Below, piece after piece: positions 26,867 through 35,505 of a stretch of 64,000 nucleotides of DNA; the first letter of the stretch is position 1; each line of letters begins with the position of its first letter. The position numbers were made by a program, and so were the translations under genes. Below the pieces are notes generated by a model that was not told where the DNA came from, did no database searches, and worked only from the letters and a program-made list of their open reading frames with translations. The DNA is from DYRB01 sp963845265 (GTDB lineage: Bacteria > Pseudomonadota > Gammaproteobacteria > Chromatiales > Chromatiaceae), in the NCBI GenBank assembly GCA_963845265.1, contig CAWJRN010000018.1, positions 124,001 to 188,000 on the forward strand. The letters run 5' to 3'.

Positions 26867-28684
26867 TTGAAAATCCGCCCGAACCAGCCCTGCCCGTGCG
26901 GCAGCGGCAGGAAATACAAAAAGTGCCACGGCTCGCCCTCCCTGGCCCAGCCGCCCCGCGCGCAGGGTCCCAGCGCGGAAGATTGCCTTCACCGCGGTCG
27001 CCAGTTGCAGGCTACCGGGCGATTGGAGGACGCGGAGGCTCTCTATCAGGCGGCACTGGGGATAGCGCCGGCCCACGCCGATGCCTGGTTTGCCCTCGGC
27101 GGCCTCGCGGAGCAGGCTGGGGACCTGGAGGTCGCCGAGCAGTGCTACGCGCGCCTGGTGCAGCACCATCCGCGCCACGCCCGGGGGCTCCTCGCCCTCG
27201 GCCATATCCAGGTGCGTACCTTCTCGCTCGGCCAGGCGCGGGAGTCTTATCTGCGCGCCGCCGAGATCGACCCGACGCTGCCCGGGCTCTGGCTCAACCT
27301 CGGCAACCTGGAGAAGTACCTGGGCAGGTTCCACCAGGCGATCGAGTGCTACCGCCGAGACATCGAACTTGTTGCGGACCCGGAAGAGCGCGCGCGCCGC
27401 CACAGCAACCTGCTGATCGCACTGCACTACGACGAGACCCTGAGCCACGAGGCACTGTTCCAGGCCCACGTCGACTGGGCCGAGCGCCACGCCCGACGCT
27501 GGTATCCGCCCGCACTGGACTGGACGAATGTCCCCGACCCCGACCGTCCGCTGCGCATCGGCTATCTTTCCGGCAGCTTCAATGGGCTGATCCTGGGTCA
27601 TTTCCTGCAAGGGGTCCTGTCGCGGCACGATCAGGGGCATTATGCGCTCTACGCCTACTCGAGCACCCGGATGCAGGACGAGTATACGGCCCGACTGCGG
27701 GCCCAGTGCCACCACTGGGTCGAGCTTGTCGGCCTGGGCGATGCCGAGGCGGCCGACCGCATTCGGGCCGACGCCATCGACATCCTGGTCGACATCGACG
27801 GTCATTCCCCCGCCGGGCGCCCCCTGGTCCTTGCCCGCAGACCGGCCCCGGTCCTGGTGGAGTGGCTGGACTACTTCGACACGACCGGCATGGCCGTAGT
27901 CGACTACCTCCTCACCGACCCCTACACCACCCCAGCGGACAGCCCGCAGCGGTTCACAGAGACCCCCTGGCGCCTGCCCCACACCCGTTTGTGCTACACG
28001 CCGCCGGACCATGCCCCGCCGGTGGCGCCCCCGCCGAGCCAAGGCAGACGCGCGCTAACCTTCGGGTCCTTCAACCGCCAGGACAAGCTGCACCCGGCAT
28101 TGCTCGCGCGCTGGGCGGAGATCCTACGCATCCTGCCGGAGGCCCGGCTGCTCATCAAGAACCGCGCCCTCCAGTCGGCCGCCGTGCGGGAGACCCTGCA
28201 CGGCGCCTTCGCGAGCCACGGCATCGAGGCCGCACGTGTCGAGCTGCGGGGTCCCAGCCCCCACGCGGAGCTGCTCGCCGACTACGCGGAGGTGGACATC
28301 GCCCTGGATACCTTCCCCTACAACGGTGGCCTGACCACCTGCGAGTGCCTGTGGATGGGGGTCCCAATCGTCGCCCTGGAGGCGGAGCGGATGATCGGCC
28401 GGCAGACCGCCGCCCTGCTGCGCCTGCTCGGCCTGGAGGACTGGGTGGCCGCAACGCCCGAGGCCTATGTCCGGCTCGCGGTGGAGAAGGCCCGCCACCC
28501 GAACGCGCTGACCTCCCTGCGCGCCAAGCTGCGCCCAGGCATGGCCGCATCCCCCCTATGCGACGCCACCAGGTTCACGCGGGACCTGGAGCAGGCGTAC
28601 CGGGCGATGTGGCGGCGCTATTGCGCCCGCTCGGCGGACCAGGCCAGCTTGGGGAGCGCGGATCTGGGCATGCGGCCGATATAG
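26867..28684 (+). CDS. SEC-C zinc motif / TPR / GT41 O-GlcNAc transferase-like protein
   Basis: 605 residues from a TTG with AAGGAG 5-6 nt upstream; this start places the SEC-C motif at the N-terminus. SEC-C Cys9-x-Cys11-x8-Cys20-His21 (PCPCGSGRKYKKCH) should bind Zn. TPR helices span ~45-190. The rest is the SPINDLY/OGT catalytic region (ILVDIDGHSPAGRPLVLARR, LTFGSFNRQDKLHPALL, ALDTFPYNGGLTTCECLWMG). In the segment matching human OGT SSDFGNHPTSH, the first His is replaced by Leu while the second is kept. Family members transfer sugars from UDP donors to proteins or glycans. Its 3' end overlaps the convergent GT2 gene by 67 bp. Confidence 0.85.
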   Translation: MKIRPNQPCPCGSGRKYKKCHGSPSLAQPPRAQGPSAEDCLHRGRQLQATGRLEDAEALYQAALGIAPAHADAWFALGGLAEQAGDLEVAEQCYARLVQHHPRHARGLLALGHIQVRTFSLGQARESYLRAAEIDPTLPGLWLNLGNLEKYLGRFHQAIECYRRDIELVADPEERARRHSNLLIALHYDETLSHEALFQAHVDWAERHARRWYPPALDWTNVPDPDRPLRIGYLSGSFNGLILGHFLQGVLSRHDQGHYALYAYSSTRMQDEYTARLRAQCHHWVELVGLGDAEAADRIRADAIDILVDIDGHSPAGRPLVLARRPAPVLVEWLDYFDTTGMAVVDYLLTDPYTTPADSPQRFTETPWRLPHTRLCYTPPDHAPPVAPPPSQGRRALTFGSFNRQDKLHPALLARWAEILRILPEARLLIKNRALQSAAVRETLHGAFASHGIEAARVELRGPSPHAELLADYAEVDIALDTFPYNGGLTTCECLWMGVPIVALEAERMIGRQTAALLRLLGLEDWVAATPEAYVRLAVEKARHPNALTSLRAKLRPGMAASPLCDATRFTRDLEQAYRAMWRRYCARSADQASLGSADLGMRPI

Positions 28685-29511
28685 ACCGGCGAGACGGCCG
28701 GGGCGACGAAGGGCGCGCCCCGGATGCGCTGGTACTCCTCGTGAAACACCGGAAACATGGGCCGGTCGGCGTTGGTCGCCACCCCGTTGTGTATCTGGTG
28801 GAAGGTGCCTTCGCCCAGCAGGATGATCACCTCGCTGTCCGGCGCCTCGCAGGCGCGGCGCCAGGTATCGAGATTGGCAAGACCGCCCCCCGACATCTCG
28901 AAGCGTAGGTCGTAGCCGCCGAGGGCCTCCCACTGGGCGCGGGTCAGGAAGAGCGCGTTGCTCTCGCCGATGGGCTGGAACCAGCCCCCGGCGGACGAGC
29001 CCGCGAAGCTCGAGATCTCGAACAGGCGGTAACCATCCTCCTCCCAGCGCACCGAGGCGAGCAAGGCGTCCTCCCTTGCCTGGTTGTAGCCAGCCAGGAT
29101 CGAACGCCGCTGCAGGTCCGGCCCCAGGTGAAATCCCATGGTCCCGATCACCGGACGGTGGTGCAGGCGCGCCGCCCGCAGCGCCCCCGCGAGCAGGCCC
29201 GGGGAGGCCAGCCGAGCGCCGTCGATCCAGACCCCGATCAGCCCGCCGCGGGCCAGGGCCAGCCCCTGATTGATCGCCGGCACCGGTGAATGGGTGGGCA
29301 CCGCCACCCGGTGCACCCGCATGTCCGGGCACCAGCGCAGGCATTCGGACGGGTCCCAAGGCTGAGTGGAGCCGTTGTCGACGAGGATGATCTCGTAGTC
29401 CGCCGGGCCAATCTCCCGCTGCATCGCCGGCGAGAGGGAGCGGATGGTGCGCGGCAGCTCCCGCGCCATGTTGTAGCCCACGATGACCAAGGACAGTGCC
29501 GGATCGGCCAC
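28618..29511 (-). CDS. GT2-like glycosyltransferase
   Basis: 297 residues from a GTG at 29511. The N-terminus LSLVIVGYNMARELPRTIRS and ILVDNGSTQPWD are GT-A elements. GVWIDGARLASPGLLAGAL occupies the place of the usual DxD segment but has WIDGAR instead of a clear DXD. That makes metal dependence doubtful, or the family a divergent one. The C-terminal half carries FQPIGESNALFLTRAQWEAL. The gene overlaps the 3' end of the OGT-like gene in convergent orientation and starts 2 bp after the methyltransferase stop. Confidence 0.72.
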   Translation of the reverse strand: MADPALSLVIVGYNMARELPRTIRSLSPAMQREIGPADYEIILVDNGSTQPWDPSECLRWCPDMRVHRVAVPTHSPVPAINQGLALARGGLIGVWIDGARLASPGLLAGALRAARLHHRPVIGTMGFHLGPDLQRRSILAGYNQAREDALLASVRWEEDGYRLFEISSFAGSSAGGWFQPIGESNALFLTRAQWEALGGYDLRFEMSGGGLANLDTWRRACEAPDSEVIILLGEGTFHQIHNGVATNADRPMFPVFHEEYQRIRGAPFVAPAVSPVYIGRMPRSALPKLAWSAERAQ

Positions 29512-29513
29512 GT

Positions 29514-30878
29514 CTAAGCCCCGCGCCCAGTCCCGGGGCCGCCCAGGCGCTCCCGCAGCGGTGCGAGCGCCTCCTGCACAGCGGCGACCCCAGCACCGGC
29601 CTCACGCAGCCGCCGCAGCAGGTCAAGCAGGTCCGACACCAGCGGGTCGTTCGGGGCCAGCGCCCCTTGCCGCTCGATCACCTCCGGCGGCGCCTCCTCG
29701 GCCACCCGATCCCGGTACTTCTTGACCACCGGGTTGTAGCCCTCCCACAGGACCCGGTTGCCGGGGTCCAGGCCCGCGATCAGGAGCAGCCCCGTAGGGC
29801 GGGTGTCCAGCGGCAACAGGAACAGGTCCGGGCGCAGGGCCTCCAGACAGGCGTAGAGCTTCCACACGTCGCCCGTCCACACCCGGGTCTGCCGCTCCCG
29901 CAACCCCTGGCGCGGGTGGTTGGGGAAGATGTCATCGATCACCGCCAGCCCCGCCGGGTCGGCGCGGCGCTCCACCTGCATCCAGTCACGCAGCGCGTAC
30001 TCGAAGAGGTGCATGCCGTCGATAAAGCTGAGATCGATCGGAGCGTCGAGCAGACCCTCGGCCTGCCCATCGAAGAAGTCGTCGCTGGTGGCGGTCACCA
30101 CCCGGGTCGCCGGACCCAGGGTCTCGCTCAGCTCCGGGGCCGGGTCCACGCCGATCGCCGGGCCCGTCGCCAGGGCGAGACTCCGCCCATGGCGCACTCC
30201 GATCTCCAGGTAGAGGCGTGGGGCCAGGCGGTCCTGGGCGTGCCGCAGCACCTCCAGGTAGTCCGCGCGGCCGGAGATGACCTCCTCCTCCGGCTTGGAG
30301 TCGAAGGACGCGCTACTGCCCGCCCCTGGGTCGGCTTGGGGCAAGGTCGCGGCGGCGGGTTTGGGCTCTGTCTTGCGGAAGACCCCCACCAGGTCCAGCC
30401 AGGGGCCGCGCTCGTCGCGCCACACCGCCTGGAGGTGGCAGCCGGCATACCTGGCCAGGGCTGCGTAGGCGTCCGGATAGAAGCGATAGCAGTCCACCGG
30501 GTAGCGGTGGATGGGCCCGGCGGAGGGCGCGATGAGAAAGAGGAACCCGTCGGGGGAAAGCAGGCGCACCATCTCTTGGAAGGCGAGCCAGAAAAATTCG
30601 GAATGCTCCAGCATCTGGCCGGAGAGGACCAGGTCGATGGAGGCGTCAGGCAGGGGGATACGATAGGGGTCGGTGAGGACCAGGTCCACCCCGGGGCCCG
30701 GGCTCAGGTCCGCGGTCCGGTAGTCGAAGCGGGGGCCAGCGAAGACCTCCCGATAGCTCCCGTTGACGTCGGCCCCGCCAATGTCCAGGACGTGCAGCCG
30801 GTCATCGGCCGCCAGCGCCGAAGGGAGAAAGAAGCGCTGATAGCACTTCTGCATGTTCTCGAACGAGGTCGGGTGCAT
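29514..30878 (-). CDS. Two-domain SAM methyltransferase
   Basis: 454 residues. Residues ~1-170 form a class I methyltransferase (HVLDIGGADVNGSYREVF, IDLVLSGQMLEHSEFFWLAF). After a linker, residues ~210-390 form a second, Methyltransf_24-like domain (YLEIGVRHGRSLALA, IDLSFIDGMHLFEYALRDW, AVIDDIFPNHPRQ). This pairing is common in polysaccharide loci, where it methylates sugars, but the target cannot be read from sequence. The ATG at 30878 directly precedes the first domain. It forms a likely operon with the GT2 gene downstream. Confidence 0.8.
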   Translation of the reverse strand: MHPTSFENMQKCYQRFFLPSALAADDRLHVLDIGGADVNGSYREVFAGPRFDYRTADLSPGPGVDLVLTDPYRIPLPDASIDLVLSGQMLEHSEFFWLAFQEMVRLLSPDGFLFLIAPSAGPIHRYPVDCYRFYPDAYAALARYAGCHLQAVWRDERGPWLDLVGVFRKTEPKPAAATLPQADPGAGSSASFDSKPEEEVISGRADYLEVLRHAQDRLAPRLYLEIGVRHGRSLALATGPAIGVDPAPELSETLGPATRVVTATSDDFFDGQAEGLLDAPIDLSFIDGMHLFEYALRDWMQVERRADPAGLAVIDDIFPNHPRQGLRERQTRVWTGDVWKLYACLEALRPDLFLLPLDTRPTGLLLIAGLDPGNRVLWEGYNPVVKKYRDRVAEEAPPEVIERQGALAPNDPLVSDLLDLLRRLREAGAGVAAVQEALAPLRERLGGPGTGRGA

Positions 30879-30893
30879 AGCAAAGACACATAC

Positions 30894-30916
30894 AAAAAGG
30901 GCGCCCGAAGGCGCCC
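30894..30916 (-). terminator. Rho-independent terminator, TTCG tetraloop
   Basis: On the minus strand, GGGCGCC-TTCG-GGCGCCC is followed by TTTTT: a perfect 7-bp GC stem, a stable UUCG loop and a U tract. It ends the frameshifted gene at 30938-32525 and insulates the methyltransferase gene beyond it. Confidence 0.92.
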
Positions 30917-30937
30917 TAAAGTTAGCCCAATGGGGGC

Positions 30938-32525
30938 TTAGGAAGCGACGGCCTTATTCATGACGCCATTCGTGAACTCAAATCCGCCGACAGCCTTCTG
31001 GAGGTCCGTGAGCGAGGCGTTGTTGATCGTCGGGTCGTCGGTGTTACGCGTGGTGAAGATACCACCCAAAACCGAGTCGCCGAAGGGGGCGGAGGCCCAG
31101 CTCAAGTTCATCTGACCCCAGCCGCGGATAGTATCCAGGTTCTCGAAGGCGATGACCCCGCGACGCTCTGCGGTCTGAATGACGGAAGGACGCGGCTCCG
31201 TACCGGCGGGTGCCAGGGTGAAGACCTGAAGCTCGTTGCAGATGTCGAGCGTGGTGCGTGTACCCGGCGATACCGAGACATTGCCACTGGCCTCCTGCTC
31301 CTCCGTGTCCCAGACGCGGAGCTGGTTGTCGTTCAGGCACAGGTCGGACGTGCCATAGACCTCGCCATCCGGAAGGGTCTGGCCTGGACGAACCGGCACG
31401 CCGGTAGATGTCCAGAGCCCATCAAAACCGAACGCGGTCTTGGGCGCATACAGCAGACACCACTCGTTGGTCCCGGCCCCAGCGCCGCCAGCACATTGCG
31501 CACCGTCGACCAGGTCGAGGTAGGCGTACTTGTTCGGGAAGCTCAGGATCCAGTCGAGGCCGACAAAGTTCGCCGGATTGTTCGACCAGTCCCCAGCGAC
31601 GTTCGGGGCGGTCAGCGCGCTCTGGAAGCCATTAAGGAACTGCATCTCGCCCAGGTGGGGGTGATCCCACTCGAGCCCGTCCCAGGCGTAATAGGAATCG
31701 CAGTTCACGCAGTCCGCACCACTCTGGGCGGTGATACCGATTAAGCGGCCAGCCAAGGTTGGAGTCTTGGATGCTGACCGCATCGCTGCCGGCCTCAATG
31801 CCCAGGCCCACACCGGTGAGCAGGTAGCGGCCGACCAGGAAGTTACCGACGTCGCCGAATCCGCTGCCGACGACTCTGTTATTCAACGTCTGCACGTTGG
31901 TGGGGCTTGACAACCAGCGGGTCAAGAGGTTGCAGTCGAGGGGCACGCCGTCGGGGCCGTGCTCGGCGGCCGCGGCCAGGCTGACTCTGCCATCGCCCGG
32001 GTTCGCAAAGACACCGCCGTCGGCGGTGACGTAGATGCTAGTGAGGTCAGCCATACCCAGGACCTCCAGGTGGCCCACCGACATGGTCTCGTCGCCGCTC
32101 ACGAAGGGGCTGGGGGCGGGGAACTCAACGGACCCACCGGTGCCGGGGCCGACTACGCAGGTGTTGTCGTTCCACTTCATGGTTGGGCGCGCAGCATCCG
32201 CGGCCTGTGTGACGTAGAAATCGAACTTATCGTAGGGCGAATAGATCACCAGGAAGTCCAGCACGTCCATCGAGCGCTCCTGCTCGCGGAAGCGAATCTT
32301 GGCGACGATGGTCTGACCACCGGTGTTGGTGGTCGAGAACGACGTCGTCATCGGGTTCACCGTGGTGTAGAGCGGGAACAGCAGGGTGTCGCCGCCGCTC
32401 GCGTTGTCCAACGTAGCAAGCGGGGTGTCGACCGACCAACCAAACGAGGTGGCGGGGATCAGCGCGGTGGCGCCAAGTACAGCACTGACAGCCAGGGTTA
32501 GGCGCAATTTACGCAGTTTCATCAT
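30938..32525 (-). pseudogene. Exported protein of unknown function, interrupted by one frameshift
   Basis: The gene begins MMKLRKLRLTLAVSAVLGAT, a clear Sec signal peptide ending near SFG, with AGGAG 5 nt before the ATG. The first frame runs to about 31745 (DAVSIQDSNLGWPLNR) and then loses sense. The adjacent frame continues at once as LAGRLIGITAQSGADCVNC and stays open to the stop at 30938. An extra base near 31745-31760 (for example in AACCTTGG) explains it. Restored length is about 528 residues. Phrases such as TTNTGGQTIVAKIRFREQER and DVLDFLVIYSPYDKFDFYV mark a secreted family of unknown role. It has its own terminator downstream. Confidence 0.75.
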
Positions 32526-33363
32526 CGAGTCTCCTAATTGACGTTCGCTAAGTGTGTTACGTGTGGATGGGAGGGTTGCGCGTTTCGATGCCTCACCACT
32601 ATACAAGGACCGAGGGACAACCGTGGCGAAGCATGCAGTACCAGTCCGTCCCCGTGTCGGGATCATATCGTATGTTTCTCGCCTGTGCTACAAACCGTAC
32701 TCCGACGGCCCCTCGCGATCTGCGCATTGGATTTGGGCAGGCCCCATGCCGAAAATACGTCGAGCGGACTGAGGTTCGCTTACCGACGCCAGAAAAATAG
32801 CAGCACCGCGTCAATTAGTCAACACTGAGAAAAAAAAACAACAAAAATCCTCAAGTGGGCGAGGCGCCGGTAGAAAATCCGTTGCTAGAGAACAACAATG
32901 GGGCCCTGCCAGGGGAACGCGGCAGTGTCTGCGCCCTGCTGGTCGGACACATTGGCGATGTCGTCGGCGTCGTAACGCCCTGGATCTCGGCAGCTTGCGG
33001 GCAGCGACAGGGTCTACTCACGGCCGTTGCCCGCCGCGACACACAGGCGGGTGCACCGATCCATACTCAGGGGCCCGAGCCATACCTGCCGCGGTGTGCT
33101 GTGGTAAAACTGACCCTGCCAGGCCAGGCCGCGCCGGCTGGTCTCCCCCGAGCAACACCCACCCGTCGGCGCGGTCATGCTTGAGGGCTGGAAGGTAGAC
33201 AACCTTAGATATACCTGCGCGCGGGGCAGGGCAGCTCAGCGAGCATTTTGCACATCTCCTCGCCCCCTATGTAATCGATTGGGATGGTCCAAATGCCGTA
33301 GCCGCCGGGTGAGGCCCGCGAACTGGACCCCAGATGTGGCCGGACAAGCCCTGTACCCCACCA

Positions 33364-33439
33364 CTAAGGAACGGTTCCGAAACAACCGAAACAAGCGGGC
33401 GGACGACAAGAAACTACGAAATACACGAAAGTCGCGAAG
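33364..33439 (+). repeat. Dispersed repeat family A, copy 2
   Basis: Begins CTAAGGAACGGTTCCGAAAC, continues AACCGAAAC, then GGACGACAAGAAACTACGAA and ATACACGAAAGTCGCGAA. The same two blocks in the same order occur on the complement of the right half of 37511-37656. The first block also forms the left end of the 12210 element. Confidence 0.65.
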
Positions 33440-33485
33440 AATTCGATGTGCATGTCTAGGCGCGCAGTCAACCAAGATGCAAAAC

Positions 33486-33504
33486 CCCCTGGCCATGCCA
33501 GGGG
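33486..33504 (-). terminator. Hairpin terminator downstream of the PPC-domain gene
   Basis: The stem CCCCTGGC/GCCAGGGG has a 3-nt loop and on the minus strand is followed by GTTTTGC. It lies 44 bp after the restored stop codon at 33548, which supports that stop as the true end of the gene. Confidence 0.7.
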
Positions 33505-33547
33505 ATTGGCGCTCCCTTACCCACACGTGCAGGTAAGGCCTGTGTCA

Positions 33548-35048
33548 TCAGTAGGGGCTTGGTCGGCTAAGGAAGTCCTGATACGCATCCGTGACGTGCG
33601 TATTTGGCGGCAACTGGGTCGAGTACCAGCTGAAGTTGTATTGGGAAGTGGTGGTATTCTCGGGAACTTCCACGACACCTCTCCATGCGACGCACTCACA
33701 GGGCACGGAGCATTGAATATCGGCTTCTGAAACCTCCGTCGCGGTGTCCCCGTTCGGGCAGAAATAGGTCGTTTTCTTCCGGCGGTATCCCCTGTAACAA
33801 GCTCAGTACCGCTTGACTTAGGAATCACCGCGTCGACATCGCAGCTATTTTCCCGCCGGTACAGGAGCAAGACTTTGTTTCGTCCGGGTCAGTCGTGTCC
33901 CCGTCTGAGTTGAGGTCAAGCGAGTCGTACTGAGCGCAGGGCGCAGTATAGAGTCTCTTGTGATTGACCCTCATATAGTACATACCGGCACTCGGCAGGC
34001 CCATTCGATAGGTCAGCGGGGCCGATGTCGACGTGGTGTCGGTGTTGATGCTCAGGATCGGTTTAGCGGTGCCGCTGCCAAAGACCACATCGTTCGTCTC
34101 GTCGGTCCCGTAGACCTCAACCTGCCAATTCCCAGGCTCGCATTGTTCGCGCGCGCAGAAGGTCAGCGTGACGACTTCCGATCCACTGCTGTAATAACCG
34201 TACCAGTCCGAATCGCTGCCCTGCGCCCATACGCTTGTCCCGTCGCTGGTCGGTACGGTTTGGTCAAAGGAAAGATTGATCAGGCCATACATGGTGACCC
34301 CGGTGGTCAGCATGGTGCTAGCTGCGGGGAGATCGTTGGGTTCGAGTTCGACGTCGTAAAAACCGACGATATAGTTCTGTGCATCGAGCGGCGAGTCCTG
34401 CAACACTGCCGCAAGGTTGTACGTTGAATAGTTTGCGACACCTGGCGCGGTTTCAACAACGATGTAATAGGCACCGACAAAGCCGAGGGTCACCCGATAC
34501 GCCACCTCGCCTTCGGGCGCCGGGACACTACCAGGAGCAGAGGTATCGAAGTCGGCGAATAGATTCCCCGCCGCGTCCCGGATGGCAACCTTATATCCAA
34601 AGATGGAGCCGTTCGGGACCGAGAAATTGATCGTCAGGTTCTGATTGGGCTGCGTGGTCACAATGTAGAACCAGTCCTTGTCGACCGGCCCATAGCTTTG
34701 ACCCCAGAATCCAACATCGAACGGCAAGGCATTGGCGGCTACGATGTTGTCATTGGGCTCCGTTTCCCCGTAAGTCGGAGCAGGTAGGCACGAGGCGAAC
34801 GCGATGCCGCACATTGCCGGGTTGGCAATACAGTACGCAACGGCTTCGTTCCATCCCTGTACCTGGCCGCGGGTAAAGCCCTGTGCGTTTCCATCGGCAA
34901 GCCCGACTTCATAGCCGGCTACTAGGCCTGCGGTTCGTTCCGCGGCACAGGCGTCCGAACTTGGGTAGCTCGATAGTGAGCCGTCGGCTAATGCCGGTTG
35001 GGCCACCAGCGCGATTAATGCGCCAAACCATAAGCCTAGGGACTTCAT
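33548..35048 (-). pseudogene. Secreted PPC-domain-like protein, interrupted by two single-base deletions near its 3' end
   Basis: The ATG at 35048 has GGAGAG upstream and begins MKSLGLWFGALIALVAQPALA, a signal peptide. The protein has two PPC-like beta modules starting TEPNDNIVAANALPFDVG and LEPNDLPAASTMLTTGV, each with a DKDWFYI or DSDWYGY segment. The first frame stops at 33825. Reading on needs one A added at AAAATAG (~33848), giving NSCDVDAVIPKSSGTELVTG. One G added at ACAGGGGATAC (~33790) then gives GYRRKKTTYFCPNGDTATE and onward to SRPSPY and a stop at 33548. Both are homopolymer losses 50-60 bp apart. The restored protein is about 500 residues, Cys-rich at the end, and of unknown function. 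Confidence 0.75.
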
Positions 35049-35505
35049 CGTTATACTCTCCGTCTGGCGCAGCGGCTGTGGGTCATAGGTTAGGGCCGAT
35101 GGACTCGGTGCCGGAACAGGCACTCACCGATCGTAGCCCATCCCGCCGGCGAGTATAACTGACCCTGTTAGATTTTTGACGGGGTTCACGCATTTCCTCC
35201 AAGCCATCCCGCGCCGAAGGGTCTGTGATCGGGAAATCGGTCCAAACTACCGCTTGACAGGTCCGCGCCACCCGTCATTGTCATCCATCCTCACCTAGAC
35301 CCCCAGGGGAGGCAACGCCTATGCCGAGACTTTGGGTAGCCGTGTTGATCGACCCGGCGGGAGCTCGGTGGAAACCGCGCGGGACGATGCTCGCCCTTGA
35401 TCATAGGCCCTATTGAATGCTAGCGTTTCCTTCGACTTGAGCCTCCGTGCGGTTGGACTTCCCATGCCTCGCCGAAGAGGAACCCCTCCAACCAGAGCGT
35501 GCCGG
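35049..35505. other. 457-bp divergent intergenic region
   Basis: It lies between the PPC-domain gene (minus) and the tandem GT2 gene (plus), and must hold both promoters. The plus-strand frame of the GT2 gene is open upstream to an ATG at 35413, but that stretch has no conserved features. No other gene or clear regulatory motif was recognised. Confidence 0.5.

Larger units (their letters stand above)
32526..33547. other. 1.0-kb intergenic region without a supportable gene
   Basis: This gap separates two frameshifted exported-protein genes on the minus strand. It contains the upstream region of the 32525 gene, an A-rich run at 32829-32838, one repeat copy (33364-33439) and a terminator-like hairpin (33486-33504). 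Short open frames occur on both strands (for example 32855-33184), but none shows a family motif, a ribosome site or sensible codon use. I see no gene here. Confidence 0.6.

Noticed and set aside
32855..33184. 109-residue open frame in the 1-kb gap (MGEAPVENPLLENNNGALPG...)
   Set aside because: No family motif, no ribosome site and arbitrary composition; it lies between repeats and not in an operon.
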